Source: an uncultured Lachnospiraceae bacterium
GTDB taxonomy: Bacteria; Bacillota; Clostridia; Lachnospirales; Lachnospiraceae
Assembly (NCBI GenBank): GCA_910584695.1
Contig: CAJUBR010000058.1
Span: 1 to 17,778 of the forward strand
Direction of reading: 5' to 3'
DNA length: 17,778 nucleotides
Made by a program: the position numbers and the translations under genes. This document shows, piece by piece, positions 1-7,642 of this stretch (position 1 is its first letter; each line of letters starts with the position of its first letter). The notes under the pieces were generated by a model. That model saw only the letters and a program-made list of their open reading frames with translations, made no database searches and was not told the origin of the DNA.

Positions 1-63
1 ACCCAAACTATTATTTACCAGAGAAAAATAAAGAATTCTTAAATATGTTAAAAATTCAGGCAC

Positions 64-90
64 TTTGTGAGTTTTTTTGATATACTGGAG
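64..90 (+). promoter_or_regulatory. Candidate extended -10 promoter for the two-component operon
   Basis: TATACT at 81-86 is preceded by TGA at 78-80, giving an extended -10 (TGn-TATACT). No good -35 hexamer lies 16-18 bases upstream, which is tolerable for an extended -10 promoter. It lies about 55 bases before the response regulator start. A 10-bp palindrome, AAGAATTCTT, lies further upstream at 31-40. Inference from motif matching only. Confidence 0.4.
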
Positions 91-140
91 AAATAGTCAA
101 TAAACCAGCAGGAGCAAAGAGGGAAATAAGAGGTGGAAAT

Positions 141-842
141 ATGGCAGAAAGTCAGACAATATTAATTGCAGATGATGCAAAGGATATCCGTGAAGTTTTA
201 AGAATTATGTTAGAGGATGCAGGTTTTCATACAATTCTGGCACATAATGGCGAGGAAGCAGTTGAACAGTTTAATCAGGACGTAGATTTAGTGATACTGG
301 ACATTATGATGCCAAAATGCAACGGAATTGATGCCTGTGAAAGGCTGCGGGAAAAAGCAGAGGTCCCGATTTTATTTTTAACAGCGAAGTCAGCGGAATC
401 GGATATGATTGAAGGTTTTGAAGCAGGCGGCGATGATTATCTGACAAAACCTTTTTCCTGCACCGAATTATTATTACGTGTTAAGGCATTGTTAAAAAGA
501 CCTCATATGGGAGATTCACCTTTGCCGGAACATGAGAATAAAGGAAGAATTCTGATTCAGGATATTATTTTAGATACGGAATTGCAGCAGGTAATACGTG
601 ACGGAAAAGAGATTCCTTTAACGGAAATTGAATATAGAATTCTTCAGTTGTTAGCAACAAATCGAAACCATATCTTTACTGCAAAGGAGATTTATGAGCA
701 GGCATGGGAAGAATCCTATATGCCGAATTCAACCAATACAGTTATGGTGCATATAAGAAATATCCGTAAAAAGTTAGGGGATACTGGACCAAATGCAAAA
801 TATCTGCATAACATCTGGGGAAGGGGATACCGGATTGTTTAA
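141..842 (+). CDS. OmpR/PhoB-family response regulator
   Basis: A 233-residue DNA-binding response regulator, the usual length for the OmpR family. The receiver domain covers about residues 6-120: acidic pair D11/D12, phospho-acceptor D54 in VILDIMMP, T81 and the conserved K103 in LTKPF. A winged-helix DNA-binding domain covers about 138-233 and ends in the typical GRGYRIV. The start is fixed by GAGGTGG (130-136) four bases before the ATG. It is expected to be phosphorylated by the kinase encoded immediately downstream, whose start overlaps its stop codon. The signal and the target genes cannot be read from the sequence. Its position ahead of mtnN, luxS and two YibE/F genes suggests at least co-transcription with them. 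Family assignment is secure; role is not. Confidence 0.93.
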   Translation: MAESQTILIADDAKDIREVLRIMLEDAGFHTILAHNGEEAVEQFNQDVDLVILDIMMPKCNGIDACERLREKAEVPILFLTAKSAESDMIEGFEAGGDDYLTKPFSCTELLLRVKALLKRPHMGDSPLPEHENKGRILIQDIILDTELQQVIRDGKEIPLTEIEYRILQLLATNRNHIFTAKEIYEQAWEESYMPNSTNTVMVHIRNIRKKLGDTGPNAKYLHNIWGRGYRIV

Positions 843-2175
843 GATAAAGAATGCATTTAAGTCAAAGCTCACATGGTATATGGTGGGTTGTGTTGTTATC
901 GCAGGCGCCGTTGCTTTTTTAGCAGGATATCTGATTGTTCATTGGGGGATAAATTATGTAGATGATATTTTTGATGATCAGGATAAAAACAGAAATCTGC
1001 AGATGCGGTATATTAAAGATCTTCAAAATTATATTACAAAGATGGATATTACAACAGATACGATTTCCCAATTGAAAAACTGGACAGATGAGAATTCCTA
1101 TGTGTATCTAGCGGTATATCAGAATAACAAAGTAGTATTTAATTCGGATTATACCTATGATGAAAATTTGGAAACAGAAGTAACGGTGGGGGATGTGCAG
1201 GAGTCAGAATATCTTTATCAGTTGAAGCTGACGGATAAAAGGGTAGTCAGTGCAGATATTTTCTGTTATGATTATTGGAAATATTATTATTATATCTGGG
1301 GAGCAGGAATAATTATCGGTGTCTTTCTTTTTATTATAGTAATTACGATGCTGCTTCAAAAGAAAGTCCGCTATATTAATAGTATTGTACAGGAACTCCA
1401 GATATTAGAAGGCGGAAATCTGGAATATCCGATTACGGTAAAGGGGAATGACGAGATTGCAAATCTGGCATTAGGAATTGATCAGATGAGACTTTCTATT
1501 ATGGATAATATGAAAAAAGAGCAGCGGATGATGCAGGTTAATAAAGATCTGGTTACATCCATGTCACATGATCTGCGTACTCCGCTTACTATCTTAAACG
1601 GATATCTTGAAATTCTTAATATGGATCATATTAAGGATGAGAAACAGCGAAAACATTATCTGGAATTATCATTGGCCAGAATACGGGAGATTAAGGAACT
1701 TTCAGATGATTTATTTGAATATTTTCTGATATACGGAGAAAATGAAAAAAGAATTGATGTGGAGGCTGTTCCAGCATGTATGTTAGCAGAGGACCTGATT
1801 GAAAACCAATTTCTGGGACTGGAGGAAGCGGGATATCAATTTACCGGTGTTAACCGGACAAATGAGCAGTCGGGGAATTGCATGGTTAATATAAAATATA
1901 TGCAAAGAGTATTAAATAACATTATATCCAATCTTGAAAAATATGCGGATAAGGATATACCCATTGAAGTTTCTGCAAGTGTGGAGGGGAAATCCATGGT
2001 GATCAGAGTCCGCAATGGAATCCGTAAGAATCTGGATGAACACGAAAGTACAAAGATTGGACTGATTACCTGTGACCGGATTATGAGACTTCACCATGGC
2101 AAATTTAGAAAATATGAAACAGAGAATGAATTTACGGTTGAATTGGTAATCCCTATGGAAATACAAGATAGGTAA
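835..2175 (+). CDS. Sensor histidine kinase, HAMP/HisKA, probable TTG start
   Basis: A membrane sensor kinase of 446 residues, partner of the upstream regulator. I place the start at TTG 835, overlapping the regulator's stop, because AAGGGG (821-826) lies 8 bases upstream. An ATG at 793 would give 14 more residues but lies deep in the regulator gene with no ribosome site. Topology: membrane segment about 13-35, an extracytoplasmic sensor region of about 115 residues, second segment about 152-174, a HAMP linker, then a HisKA H-box with H245 in SMSHDLRTP. The N-box is NNIISNLEKYA (361-371). The ATPase domain looks short: the usual DxGxG is replaced by VRNGI near 392-396, and the next recognisable box is STKIGL at 405-410. 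The ligand is unknown. Confidence 0.9.
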   Translation: MFKIKNAFKSKLTWYMVGCVVIAGAVAFLAGYLIVHWGINYVDDIFDDQDKNRNLQMRYIKDLQNYITKMDITTDTISQLKNWTDENSYVYLAVYQNNKVVFNSDYTYDENLETEVTVGDVQESEYLYQLKLTDKRVVSADIFCYDYWKYYYYIWGAGIIIGVFLFIIVITMLLQKKVRYINSIVQELQILEGGNLEYPITVKGNDEIANLALGIDQMRLSIMDNMKKEQRMMQVNKDLVTSMSHDLRTPLTILNGYLEILNMDHIKDEKQRKHYLELSLARIREIKELSDDLFEYFLIYGENEKRIDVEAVPACMLAEDLIENQFLGLEEAGYQFTGVNRTNEQSGNCMVNIKYMQRVLNNIISNLEKYADKDIPIEVSASVEGKSMVIRVRNGIRKNLDEHESTKIGLITCDRIMRLHHGKFRKYETENEFTVELVIPMEIQDR

Positions 2176-2205
2176 TTGAAAAATAAGAAATGCGAGGGAA
2201 AAAAT

Positions 2206-2898
2206 ATGTTAGGAATTATAGGTGCAATGGATGAAGAAGTTGCAAAAGTAAAAGAGCAGATGGAAAATGTACAGATCATGAAAAAGGCAGCCATGGAGTT
2301 TTTTGAAGGGACAGTAAATGGTCATCCGGTGGTGGTAGTCCGTTCCGGAATCGGAAAGGTCAATGCTGCCATGTGTACACAGATTCTGGCTGATACTTAT
2401 CATGTAGATGCTATTATTAATACTGGTATTGCAGGCTCCTTAAATGCAGATATCAATATAGGAGATATTGTTTTGTCAACGGATACATTAGAGCATGATA
2501 TGGACGCAGTGGCATTTGGATATCCGTTAGGACAGATACCGCGTATGGATACGCTGTCTTTTGAAGCTGATGAAAGGCTTCGGGAAATGGCAAAACAGTC
2601 CTGCGAAAAGGTGAATCCGGATATCACTGTGTTTGAAGGGAGAATCGTCAGCGGAGATCAGTTTGTCTCTGATAAAGTAAAAAAGCAATGGCTGGTAGAG
2701 CATTTTGCCGGATACTGCACAGAGATGGAAGGAGCAGCGATTGCACATGCAGCGTATCTAAATCAGATACCATTTCTTATTATACGTGCCATTTCAGATA
2801 AGGCAGACGATTCAGCAACGGTAGATTATCCGGCATTTGAAGCGAAGGCGATTGAACATTCCGTAAAGCTTATTTTAGAACTTTGCAGGCAATTATAA
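2206..2898 (+). CDS. mtnN: 5'-methylthioadenosine/S-adenosylhomocysteine nucleosidase
   Basis: Cytoplasmic nucleosidase that hydrolyses S-adenosylhomocysteine to S-ribosylhomocysteine plus adenine, and methylthioadenosine to methylthioribose plus adenine. The 230-residue product matches the usual family length. It opens with the characteristic GIIGAMDEEV, where E11 corresponds to the E. coli catalytic E12. It has the TGIAG nucleoside-binding loop (73-77), TEMEG (172-176) holding the ribose-binding Glu, and RAISD (194-198) with the catalytic Asp. The start is ATG 2206 behind GAGGGA (2194-2199); an upstream in-frame TTG at 2176 lacks a ribosome site. It follows the kinase by 30 bases and precedes luxS by 19, so the two enzymes of the SAH detoxification branch are adjacent and their reactions consecutive. 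Confidence 0.96.
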   Translation: MLGIIGAMDEEVAKVKEQMENVQIMKKAAMEFFEGTVNGHPVVVVRSGIGKVNAAMCTQILADTYHVDAIINTGIAGSLNADINIGDIVLSTDTLEHDMDAVAFGYPLGQIPRMDTLSFEADERLREMAKQSCEKVNPDITVFEGRIVSGDQFVSDKVKKQWLVEHFAGYCTEMEGAAIAHAAYLNQIPFLIIRAISDKADDSATVDYPAFEAKAIEHSVKLILELCRQL

Positions 2899-2917
2899 TT
2901 TTTTAGGAGGTTTTTCT

Positions 2918-3397
2918 ATGGAAAAAATAGCAAGTTTTACAGTGAATCATTTGACGCTTCTTCCGGGTGTTTATGTATCCCGTAAGGATCGTGTTGGAGA
3001 AGAAGTAATCACGACCTTTGATCTGCGTATGACAAGACCGAATTTTGAGCCGGTAATGAATACAGCAGAAGTGCATACCTTAGAGCATTTAGGGGCAACA
3101 TTTATGCGCAATCACAAGGAATATAAGGAGAAAGTCATTTATTTTGGACCAATGGGGTGCAGGACAGGTTTTTATCTGGTATTGGCTGGGGATTATACAT
3201 CAAAAGATATTATGCCGTTGGTGAAAGCGATGTTCTCCTTTATGAAGGATTTTGAGGGAGAGGTTCCGGGAGCGGCTGCCCGTGACTGTGGTAATTATCT
3301 GGATATGAATTTGAATATGGCAAAATATGTTGCAAAACGTTATTATGACGAGGTTCTTTGCAATATTACGGATGACAGGCTGGTTTATCCACAGTGA
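2918..3397 (+). CDS. luxS: S-ribosylhomocysteine lyase (AI-2 precursor synthase)
   Basis: Converts S-ribosylhomocysteine to homocysteine and 4,5-dihydroxy-2,3-pentanedione, which cyclises to autoinducer-2. It is 159 residues, the normal size. All active-site residues are visible: metal ligands H53 and H57 with the catalytic E56 in HTLEH, C81 in GPMGCRTGF, and the third metal ligand C124 in ARDCGNYLD. A strong AGGAGG lies about 8 bases before the ATG. It acts directly downstream of mtnN in the activated methyl cycle and is encoded 19 bases after it. The next gene begins 14 bases after the luxS stop. This shows the capacity to release AI-2, but no LuxP, LsrB or other AI-2 receptor or uptake gene is visible here. 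Confidence 0.97.
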   Translation: MEKIASFTVNHLTLLPGVYVSRKDRVGEEVITTFDLRMTRPNFEPVMNTAEVHTLEHLGATFMRNHKEYKEKVIYFGPMGCRTGFYLVLAGDYTSKDIMPLVKAMFSFMKDFEGEVPGAAARDCGNYLDMNLNMAKYVAKRYYDEVLCNITDDRLVYPQ

Positions 3398-3411
3398 GAA
3401 AGGCATGGGAT

Positions 3412-4533
3412 ATGGCAGACGAAAGAAAGAGAAAGCTATCTAAAAAAATAAAGGCGGTTGGACTACTGTTGGTTTTTACAGTGGTCCTTGTTTTCGTATC
3501 AAGGGATGCATTTTTGTATTCAGATACTGTCGCAAAGGTAACTTTCGTCCGCAATACATTTTCCCATGAAGAGGAAGGACCTAACGAAGAAACAGAGAAA
3601 TATTATCAACAGGAAATTAGGGCGATCATTTTAAACGGCACCCAAAAGGGAAAAGAGATTGTATTATCGAATATGTATTCAACTTCCGGTATCAATGATG
3701 AGAGATACCGGAAAGGAGAACAGTTATTTATTGCTGTTGACAACAGAGAGGAATCGGGTGTGATTGAGGGAAAAAAGAGGGACATTTATCTTGCTGTTTT
3801 GATAGGAGTGTTTTCATTTCTTTTGCTGTTTCTCAATGAGTGGCAGGGAGGAATTATTCTGCTGTCATTAATTCTGAATATGGCTATTTTTCTTGCAGCA
3901 CTTTGGAGTTATGGCAGGGGGAACAATTTGATTATGCTTGCCAATATTCTTATGCTTATTTTCAGTGTGTTGACATTACTTTTTGCCGGTGGTTTTCATA
4001 AAAAGACATTAGCAGCGATCATAGCGACCGTACTAACGACATTACTTTGTTATGGAATTTATGAAATTGTGCTGCATACCAGTGCCCGGCTTCCTTATGA
4101 GATGATGGATTATGTGGTAAATCCTGCGGATCTGTCTGATTTATTTTTAACTGGCGTTTTAATGGGGAGTCTTGGAGCGGTGATGGACGTTTCCATCAGT
4201 ATTGCAGCGGGAGTATCCGAAATCGTCAAACAAACACCGGATGTCAAATTAAAGGCATTAATTCAGTCTGTGCGGGAAATGGGGTACGATATTATGGGAA
4301 CGATGATCAATGTATTGTTTTTTACTTATATTAGTGGGGCAATTCCGATGATGGTAGTAAAAATAAAAAATGGATATACACTTTATCATTTGATTCATTT
4401 CCAGATTGTTTTTGAAATTATACGCTTTTTAATGGGAGCCGTTGGTATTGTTCTGGCAATACCGGTTTCTGGTGCATGTGCAGTGCTGCTTTTGCATACC
4501 GCAGGGATTAAGAAATGGAGGCGGGCAAAATGA
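3412..4533 (+). CDS. YibE/F-family multi-pass membrane protein (first of pair)
   Basis: A 373-residue integral membrane protein of the YibE/F family, whose biochemical role is not established. One N-terminal membrane segment (about 15-31) is followed by an extracytoplasmic region of roughly 95 residues and about seven further hydrophobic segments. Two motifs mark the family: LGAVMDVSISIAAGVSE, and the following MGYDIMGTMINVLFFTYI. The start at ATG 3412 is chosen because AAAGG (3399-3403) lies 8 bases upstream; an in-frame GTG at 3394 overlapping the luxS stop lacks a site. It overlaps the next gene, a second family member, by four bases (ATGA), so the two are almost certainly translationally coupled and may form one complex. 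Confidence 0.85.
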   Translation: MADERKRKLSKKIKAVGLLLVFTVVLVFVSRDAFLYSDTVAKVTFVRNTFSHEEEGPNEETEKYYQQEIRAIILNGTQKGKEIVLSNMYSTSGINDERYRKGEQLFIAVDNREESGVIEGKKRDIYLAVLIGVFSFLLLFLNEWQGGIILLSLILNMAIFLAALWSYGRGNNLIMLANILMLIFSVLTLLFAGGFHKKTLAAIIATVLTTLLCYGIYEIVLHTSARLPYEMMDYVVNPADLSDLFLTGVLMGSLGAVMDVSISIAAGVSEIVKQTPDVKLKALIQSVREMGYDIMGTMINVLFFTYISGAIPMMVVKIKNGYTLYHLIHFQIVFEIIRFLMGAVGIVLAIPVSGACAVLLLHTAGIKKWRRAK

Positions 4534-5369
4534 TACTGGTCTTGTTAGGGATTTTGTTTGGGCTGATGGTTCTGATAGGCGGAAATCGGGGGCTGGATTC
4601 TTTTTTTGCCCTGGTCCGTACCGTTATTGCATTTGGGATTGATATTTATCTGATGGCATGGGGATTTCCGCCGATTCCTGCTACCTTTTTGATTAGTATT
4701 TTTTTAGTTGTTACGGTTCTCTATATCCAAAATGGGAGAAACCGGAAAATGCATGCCGCTGCTATTTCTGTTGTGCTGGTGCTGTTGTTTATCTTTTTTA
4801 CGGCAGGACCGCTGCTTTGGTCTGCGGGAATCAGCGGATATAATGAGATAGAACAATATGAAGAGATCAGTATGTATTTGTCGGCTGATCTGGATATTTC
4901 CATGTCGGCGATATCGTTAGCTGCAATTGTGCTGGGACTGCTGGGAGCTATTATGGATACGGCAGTGGCAGTTACAACAGCAGTAAATGAAGTCTATGTA
5001 AATAAACCGGAACTAACGGGAAAACAGTTATTTTTGTCGGGGATGTCTGTAGGAAAGGATATTCTTGGTACAACGGTAAACACTCTGTTTTTTGCAGGTC
5101 TTGGAGAAAGCATCATGCTTGCAGTCTTATTTATGAGAAATGAAGATACACTTGTGGCAATCTTAAATTCAAAAGCACTTTTTCAGGAATTGTCGGGCTT
5201 GTTGCTGGGGGCAACCGGATGTCTTTTGATTATTCCATTGAGTAGTCTGGTATGTGCCGGTTTCTTAACACTTTCTAAAGAAAAAATGCCAGAAGATAAA
5301 CAGTTGTTACAAAAATGTTACAAAAATTATAAAAAGTTCTTGAAATTTGTAAAAAATGTGTTAAAATAA
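4530..5369 (+). CDS. YibE/F-family membrane protein (second of pair)
   Basis: A 279-residue polytopic membrane protein with about seven hydrophobic segments, homologous to its upstream partner but without the extracytoplasmic domain. It repeats the same signatures, LGAIMDTAVAVTTAVNEV and GKDILGTTVNTLFFAGLGE, which supports descent by duplication or obligate pairing. ATG 4530 is preferred over ATG 4515 because GGAGG (4517-4521) is 8 bases from it and would overlap the earlier codon. Its ATG shares bases with the TGA of the previous gene. It ends the compact run that begins at 141; the next gene has its own promoter. YibE/F proteins are often paired this way in Firmicutes. Substrate and function are unknown. 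Confidence 0.84.
   Translation: MILVLLGILFGLMVLIGGNRGLDSFFALVRTVIAFGIDIYLMAWGFPPIPATFLISIFLVVTVLYIQNGRNRKMHAAAISVVLVLLFIFFTAGPLLWSAGISGYNEIEQYEEISMYLSADLDISMSAISLAAIVLGLLGAIMDTAVAVTTAVNEVYVNKPELTGKQLFLSGMSVGKDILGTTVNTLFFAGLGESIMLAVLFMRNEDTLVAILNSKALFQELSGLLLGATGCLLIIPLSSLVCAGFLTLSKEKMPEDKQLLQKCYKNYKKFLKFVKNVLK
5340..5367 (+). promoter_or_regulatory. Probable sigma-A promoter of the NlpC/P60 gene
   Basis: TTGAAA (5340-5345), a 16-base spacer, then TAAAAT (5362-5367) preceded by TGT, an extended -10. It lies inside the end of the upstream membrane-protein gene and about 60 bases before the NlpC/P60 start. The spacing and hexamers are good, but no transcript evidence is available. Confidence 0.6.
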
Positions 5370-5392
5370 GTACAGTCAATAATAAATGAATG

Positions 5393-5411
5393 GTTCTTAG
5401 TTAAGAAGAAC
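5393..5411. repeat. Inverted repeat in the leader of the NlpC/P60 gene
   Basis: GTTCTT (5393-5398) and AAGAAC (5406-5411) are perfect inverted copies separated by 7 bases. A second register, TTCTTA-GT-TAAGAA (5394-5407), is also perfect. It falls downstream of the predicted promoter and just before the ribosome site, where an operator or a leader hairpin could act. No regulator is identifiable. Confidence 0.4.
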
Positions 5412-5428
5412 AGGGAAAGGCACGATTT

Positions 5429-6178
5429 ATGAAGCACAGAGTATTATTTATTTTAACAGTTTTATTTACACTTAGTATAATGATATTTGGATCGACAAAG
5501 GTTGAGGCGGCAGGAGCAATCAAGTTAAATAAAATGAAAGTTGTTCTTGAAATGGGAAGTACATATAGCTTGCAGGTGAAAAATACAGAGAGCAGAGTAA
5601 AATGGAGTTCCAGTGATAAGAAAGTTGTAAAAGTGAAAAACGGGGTTCTGACACCAGTTGCAGTGGGCAGTGCAAAGGTTACGGCTAAGGTGAAAGGAAA
5701 GAAATATACATGTAAGGTAACAGTAATAGATTATACAGGTATGTCCAATGAACAAAAAGCAGTTGTAAGCTATGCATTAAAGTATGTTGGGAACAGGTAT
5801 CGGTATGGTGGTTCCAGCCTGACAAAGGGTACGGATTGTTCTGGATTTACAATGGCGGTTTATAAGAAATTTGGATATGATTTATATCATAATGCATATC
5901 GGCAGTTAAAGGATACAAAGAAGGTTAAGATGAAAAATATCCGTCCTGGTGATCTGATCTTCTATGGAAGAAGTAAGAAGGGGTGTTCCCATGTTGCGTT
6001 GTATATTGGCAACGATAAAGTGGTACATGCTTCTACCGAGTCGACTGGAATTGTTGTATCTGACTATGATTATAGAAAATATGTAGGAGTCGGACGGGTT
6101 CTTGATAAAGCAACATACCCGGAGGTTCCCGGTGATGCAGTAGACGAGAGTGTGACAAAAACGGCAGCAGCTAAATAG
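5429..6178 (+). CDS. Secreted NlpC/P60 peptidoglycan hydrolase with Ig-like domain
   Basis: A 249-residue exported cell-wall hydrolase. An N-terminal signal peptide (about 1-28, ending VEAAG) leads into a Big_2-type bacterial Ig-like domain (about 30-100, with VKWSSSDKKVVKV and GSAKVTAKV) and then an NlpC/P60 domain (about 110-225). The catalytic triad is visible: C137 in TDCSGF, H188 in CSHVALYIG and H200 in VVHAS. Enzymes of this class usually cut gamma-D-glutamyl to diamino-acid bonds in stem peptides. The Ig-like domain probably holds the enzyme at the surface. GGGAAAGG (5413-5420) precedes the ATG by 8 bases. It has its own promoter and a terminator shared with the convergent gene downstream. 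A short Thr/Ala/Lys-rich tail follows the catalytic domain. Confidence 0.92.
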   Translation: MKHRVLFILTVLFTLSIMIFGSTKVEAAGAIKLNKMKVVLEMGSTYSLQVKNTESRVKWSSSDKKVVKVKNGVLTPVAVGSAKVTAKVKGKKYTCKVTVIDYTGMSNEQKAVVSYALKYVGNRYRYGGSSLTKGTDCSGFTMAVYKKFGYDLYHNAYRQLKDTKKVKMKNIRPGDLIFYGRSKKGCSHVALYIGNDKVVHASTESTGIVVSDYDYRKYVGVGRVLDKATYPEVPGDAVDESVTKTAAAK

Positions 6179-6187
6179 AGAATAAGA

Positions 6188-6222
6188 AGACGGTGGCTTA
6201 GAGATAACCACCGTCTATTTTT
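6188..6222 (+). terminator. Rho-independent terminator of the NlpC/P60 gene, overlapping the convergent gene
   Basis: AGACGGTGG (6188-6196) pairs with CCACCGTCT (6208-6216) across an 11-base loop, followed by ATTTTTA on the plus strand. The loop holds the minus-strand stop codon (6198-6200), and the right arm encodes the last residues (DGGY) of the convergent dehydrogenase. The U-run is good only for plus-strand transcription. Confidence 0.82.
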
Positions 6223-6926
6223 ATAACTTCACCGGTCAGGTAAGATGGGCTGTTATAAAGATGAATAACTGCATTGGCAATTTCTTGAGGTGTTCCGAAT
6301 CGGCATGCAGGAATTGTTTCACAAAAGGCTTCCAGTTCCTTTTTATCGAAACAGGTATTCATCTGGGTGTCAATAGCACCGCAAGCTAGTGCGTTAACTC
6401 GGATGCTGCTAGGAGCCAGTTCCTTTGCCAGAGCCTTGGTAAAAGCGTTTACACCTCCTTTTGATGCACTGTAAGCGACCTCACAGGAAGCACCGCTGAT
6501 TCCCCACATCGAGGATATGTTAATGATATGCCCGGATTTGCGATGTAGCATATGGGGAATGATCTGATTGCAGCAGTTAAATACGGAGGTAAGATTGGTG
6601 TTTATGATTTGGTTCCATTCCTGAATTGTCATATCGGAAAGTAATCCTATATAAGAAATACCGGCATTATTTACAAGCAGGTCAATATTCGGAAATGTAT
6701 CAGTTGCCGTTTTCATCATAGAAGAAACAAAGTGATAATCTGCAATATCACCTGCAATTGCCAGACAATCCACACCGTTACTCTCAATTTCTTTTTTGGT
6801 ATCCTCCAAATCTTTTTTATGTGTGCAGGAATTAATTACTATATGTTCAAAATATTTTGAAAGTTCAATGGCACAGGCTCTTCCGATTCCCCGTGAAGCA
6901 CCTGTGATAATTGCCGTTTTGTTCAT
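6198..6926 (-). CDS. Short-chain dehydrogenase/reductase (FabG-like)
   Basis: A 242-residue NAD(P)-dependent oxidoreductase with the classical SDR layout. It has the nucleotide-binding TGASRGIG (8-15), the NNAG motif (86-89), and catalytic S139, Y152 and K156 in YSASK, with the 13-residue Ser-to-Tyr spacing seen in FabG. The C-terminal GEVIKIDGGYL is typical of 3-oxoacyl-ACP reductase-like members. GGAGG (minus strand, 6931-6935) lies four bases before the ATG. It is a lone minus-strand gene between plus-strand units. No fatty-acid genes are nearby, so its true substrate is open; FabG annotation by similarity would be a guess. Its final codons are embedded in the neighbouring terminator. Confidence 0.88.
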   Translation of the reverse strand: MNKTAIITGASRGIGRACAIELSKYFEHIVINSCTHKKDLEDTKKEIESNGVDCLAIAGDIADYHFVSSMMKTATDTFPNIDLLVNNAGISYIGLLSDMTIQEWNQIINTNLTSVFNCCNQIIPHMLHRKSGHIINISSMWGISGASCEVAYSASKGGVNAFTKALAKELAPSSIRVNALACGAIDTQMNTCFDKKELEAFCETIPACRFGTPQEIANAVIHLYNSPSYLTGEVIKIDGGYL

Positions 6927-6967
6927 AAATCCTCCTTTTCCTGCTGAGTAAGACAGGTTCTGATTCC

Positions 6968-6978
6968 ATTATAGCACG
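6968..6978 (-). promoter_or_regulatory. Extended -10 for the dehydrogenase gene
   Basis: On the minus strand TATAAT (6968-6973) is preceded by TGC, a consensus extended -10; no convincing -35 is seen. It sits 12 bases from the -35 of the divergent plus-strand promoter, so the two polymerases would compete or interfere. Confidence 0.5.
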
Positions 6979-6984
6979 AAAAGG

Positions 6985-7013
6985 TTGAAAAGAAAATGCA
7001 ACTCTGTTATAAT
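6985..7013 (+). promoter_or_regulatory. Near-consensus sigma-A promoter for the LytR_C/TagA-like operon
   Basis: TTGAAA (6985-6990), a 17-base spacer and TATAAT (7008-7013) with an extended TGT just upstream. This is the best promoter match in the window and lies 35 bases before the gene start at 7049. Strong constitutive expression is the likely consequence. Confidence 0.8.
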
Positions 7014-7048
7014 TAAATCACTTATGAAAAAAAATAGGAGGCGGAATA

Positions 7049-7630
7049 ATGGATAAAAAGACCATTCTAAGAGTGTTTGGAGAAGCGTTTTTGCGGTCTA
7101 TGGTAGTACTAATGGGAATTGCAATTGTAGGTTTTGCTGCATTTTTTATTATAAAGGTGAACACGGATAAAAAACAGATGGCGAAAGATACTGTGACAGA
7201 AGAGGGTTCTACCCATAGTGATGACGAACTGCAGGCAATGCTGGATGAAGAAAATGAAGGTGATATTTCAGAAGACGCGACAACACAAGAGGTAACAACA
7301 CAGGAGCCGACGACTGAGGAAAAGAGTATTTCTTCAAAAGATAAAAGCATATTAGTGTTGAACAGTACAGGGGTAGCAGGTCTTGCTAAATCATGGATGA
7401 ATAAACTGAGCGGAGAAGGGTTTACAAAGGTTGCAACCGGAAATTACAGTCTTTCCAGAGAAGAACAGACAAAAATTTATGTTTCAGAGGAGGGGATGGG
7501 CGAGGATCTGGCGGAATATTTCCAGAATGCAGCAATTGAAGTTGGTTCCCTAAGTTCCGGTATAGATGTATCTACAACAGATGTTGATATCTTTATTGTA
7601 GTTGGAAAAAATGATTCTACAGTTCGGTAG
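7049..7630 (+). CDS. Membrane-anchored protein with orphan LytR C-terminal domain
   Basis: A 193-residue protein with one N-terminal membrane segment (about 17-36) and a short cytoplasmic basic start. An acidic Thr/Glu-rich linker (about 45-95) contains TTQEVTTQEPTTEE. A C-terminal domain (about 99-188) resembles LytR_C: it opens SILVLNSTGVAGLA, like the VLNGSG start of that family, and ends VDIFIVVG. In LytR-CpsA-Psr proteins this domain follows the phosphotransferase domain, but here no LCP catalytic domain is present. It should sit outside the membrane, near the wall. AGGAGG (7036-7041) supports the ATG. The next gene starts 12 bases after its stop and is a WecG/TagA-like protein, which fits a shared role in wall glycopolymers. 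The domain call rests on pattern recognition. Confidence 0.72.
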   Translation: MDKKTILRVFGEAFLRSMVVLMGIAIVGFAAFFIIKVNTDKKQMAKDTVTEEGSTHSDDELQAMLDEENEGDISEDATTQEVTTQEPTTEEKSISSKDKSILVLNSTGVAGLAKSWMNKLSGEGFTKVATGNYSLSREEQTKIYVSEEGMGEDLAEYFQNAAIEVGSLSSGIDVSTTDVDIFIVVGKNDSTVR

Positions 7631-7642
7631 CAGAGGTATTTT

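Noticed and set aside
793..834. ATG 793 as the start of the histidine kinase
   Set aside because: It lies 50 bases inside the response regulator with no ribosome site, and adds residues that are just the regulator's end in another frame; TTG 835 has AAGGGG 8 bases upstream.
1912..2748. Several minus-strand open frames of 60-85 codons across the kinase and mtnN genes
   Set aside because: They are opposite well-supported conserved genes, lack ribosome sites and read as low-complexity Ser/Ile/Phe-rich shadows.
7018..7350. Minus-strand 110-codon frame rich in Ser and Val
   Set aside because: It is the antisense of the Thr/Glu-rich linker of the LytR_C protein, covers the strong plus-strand promoter's start region and has no family resemblance.
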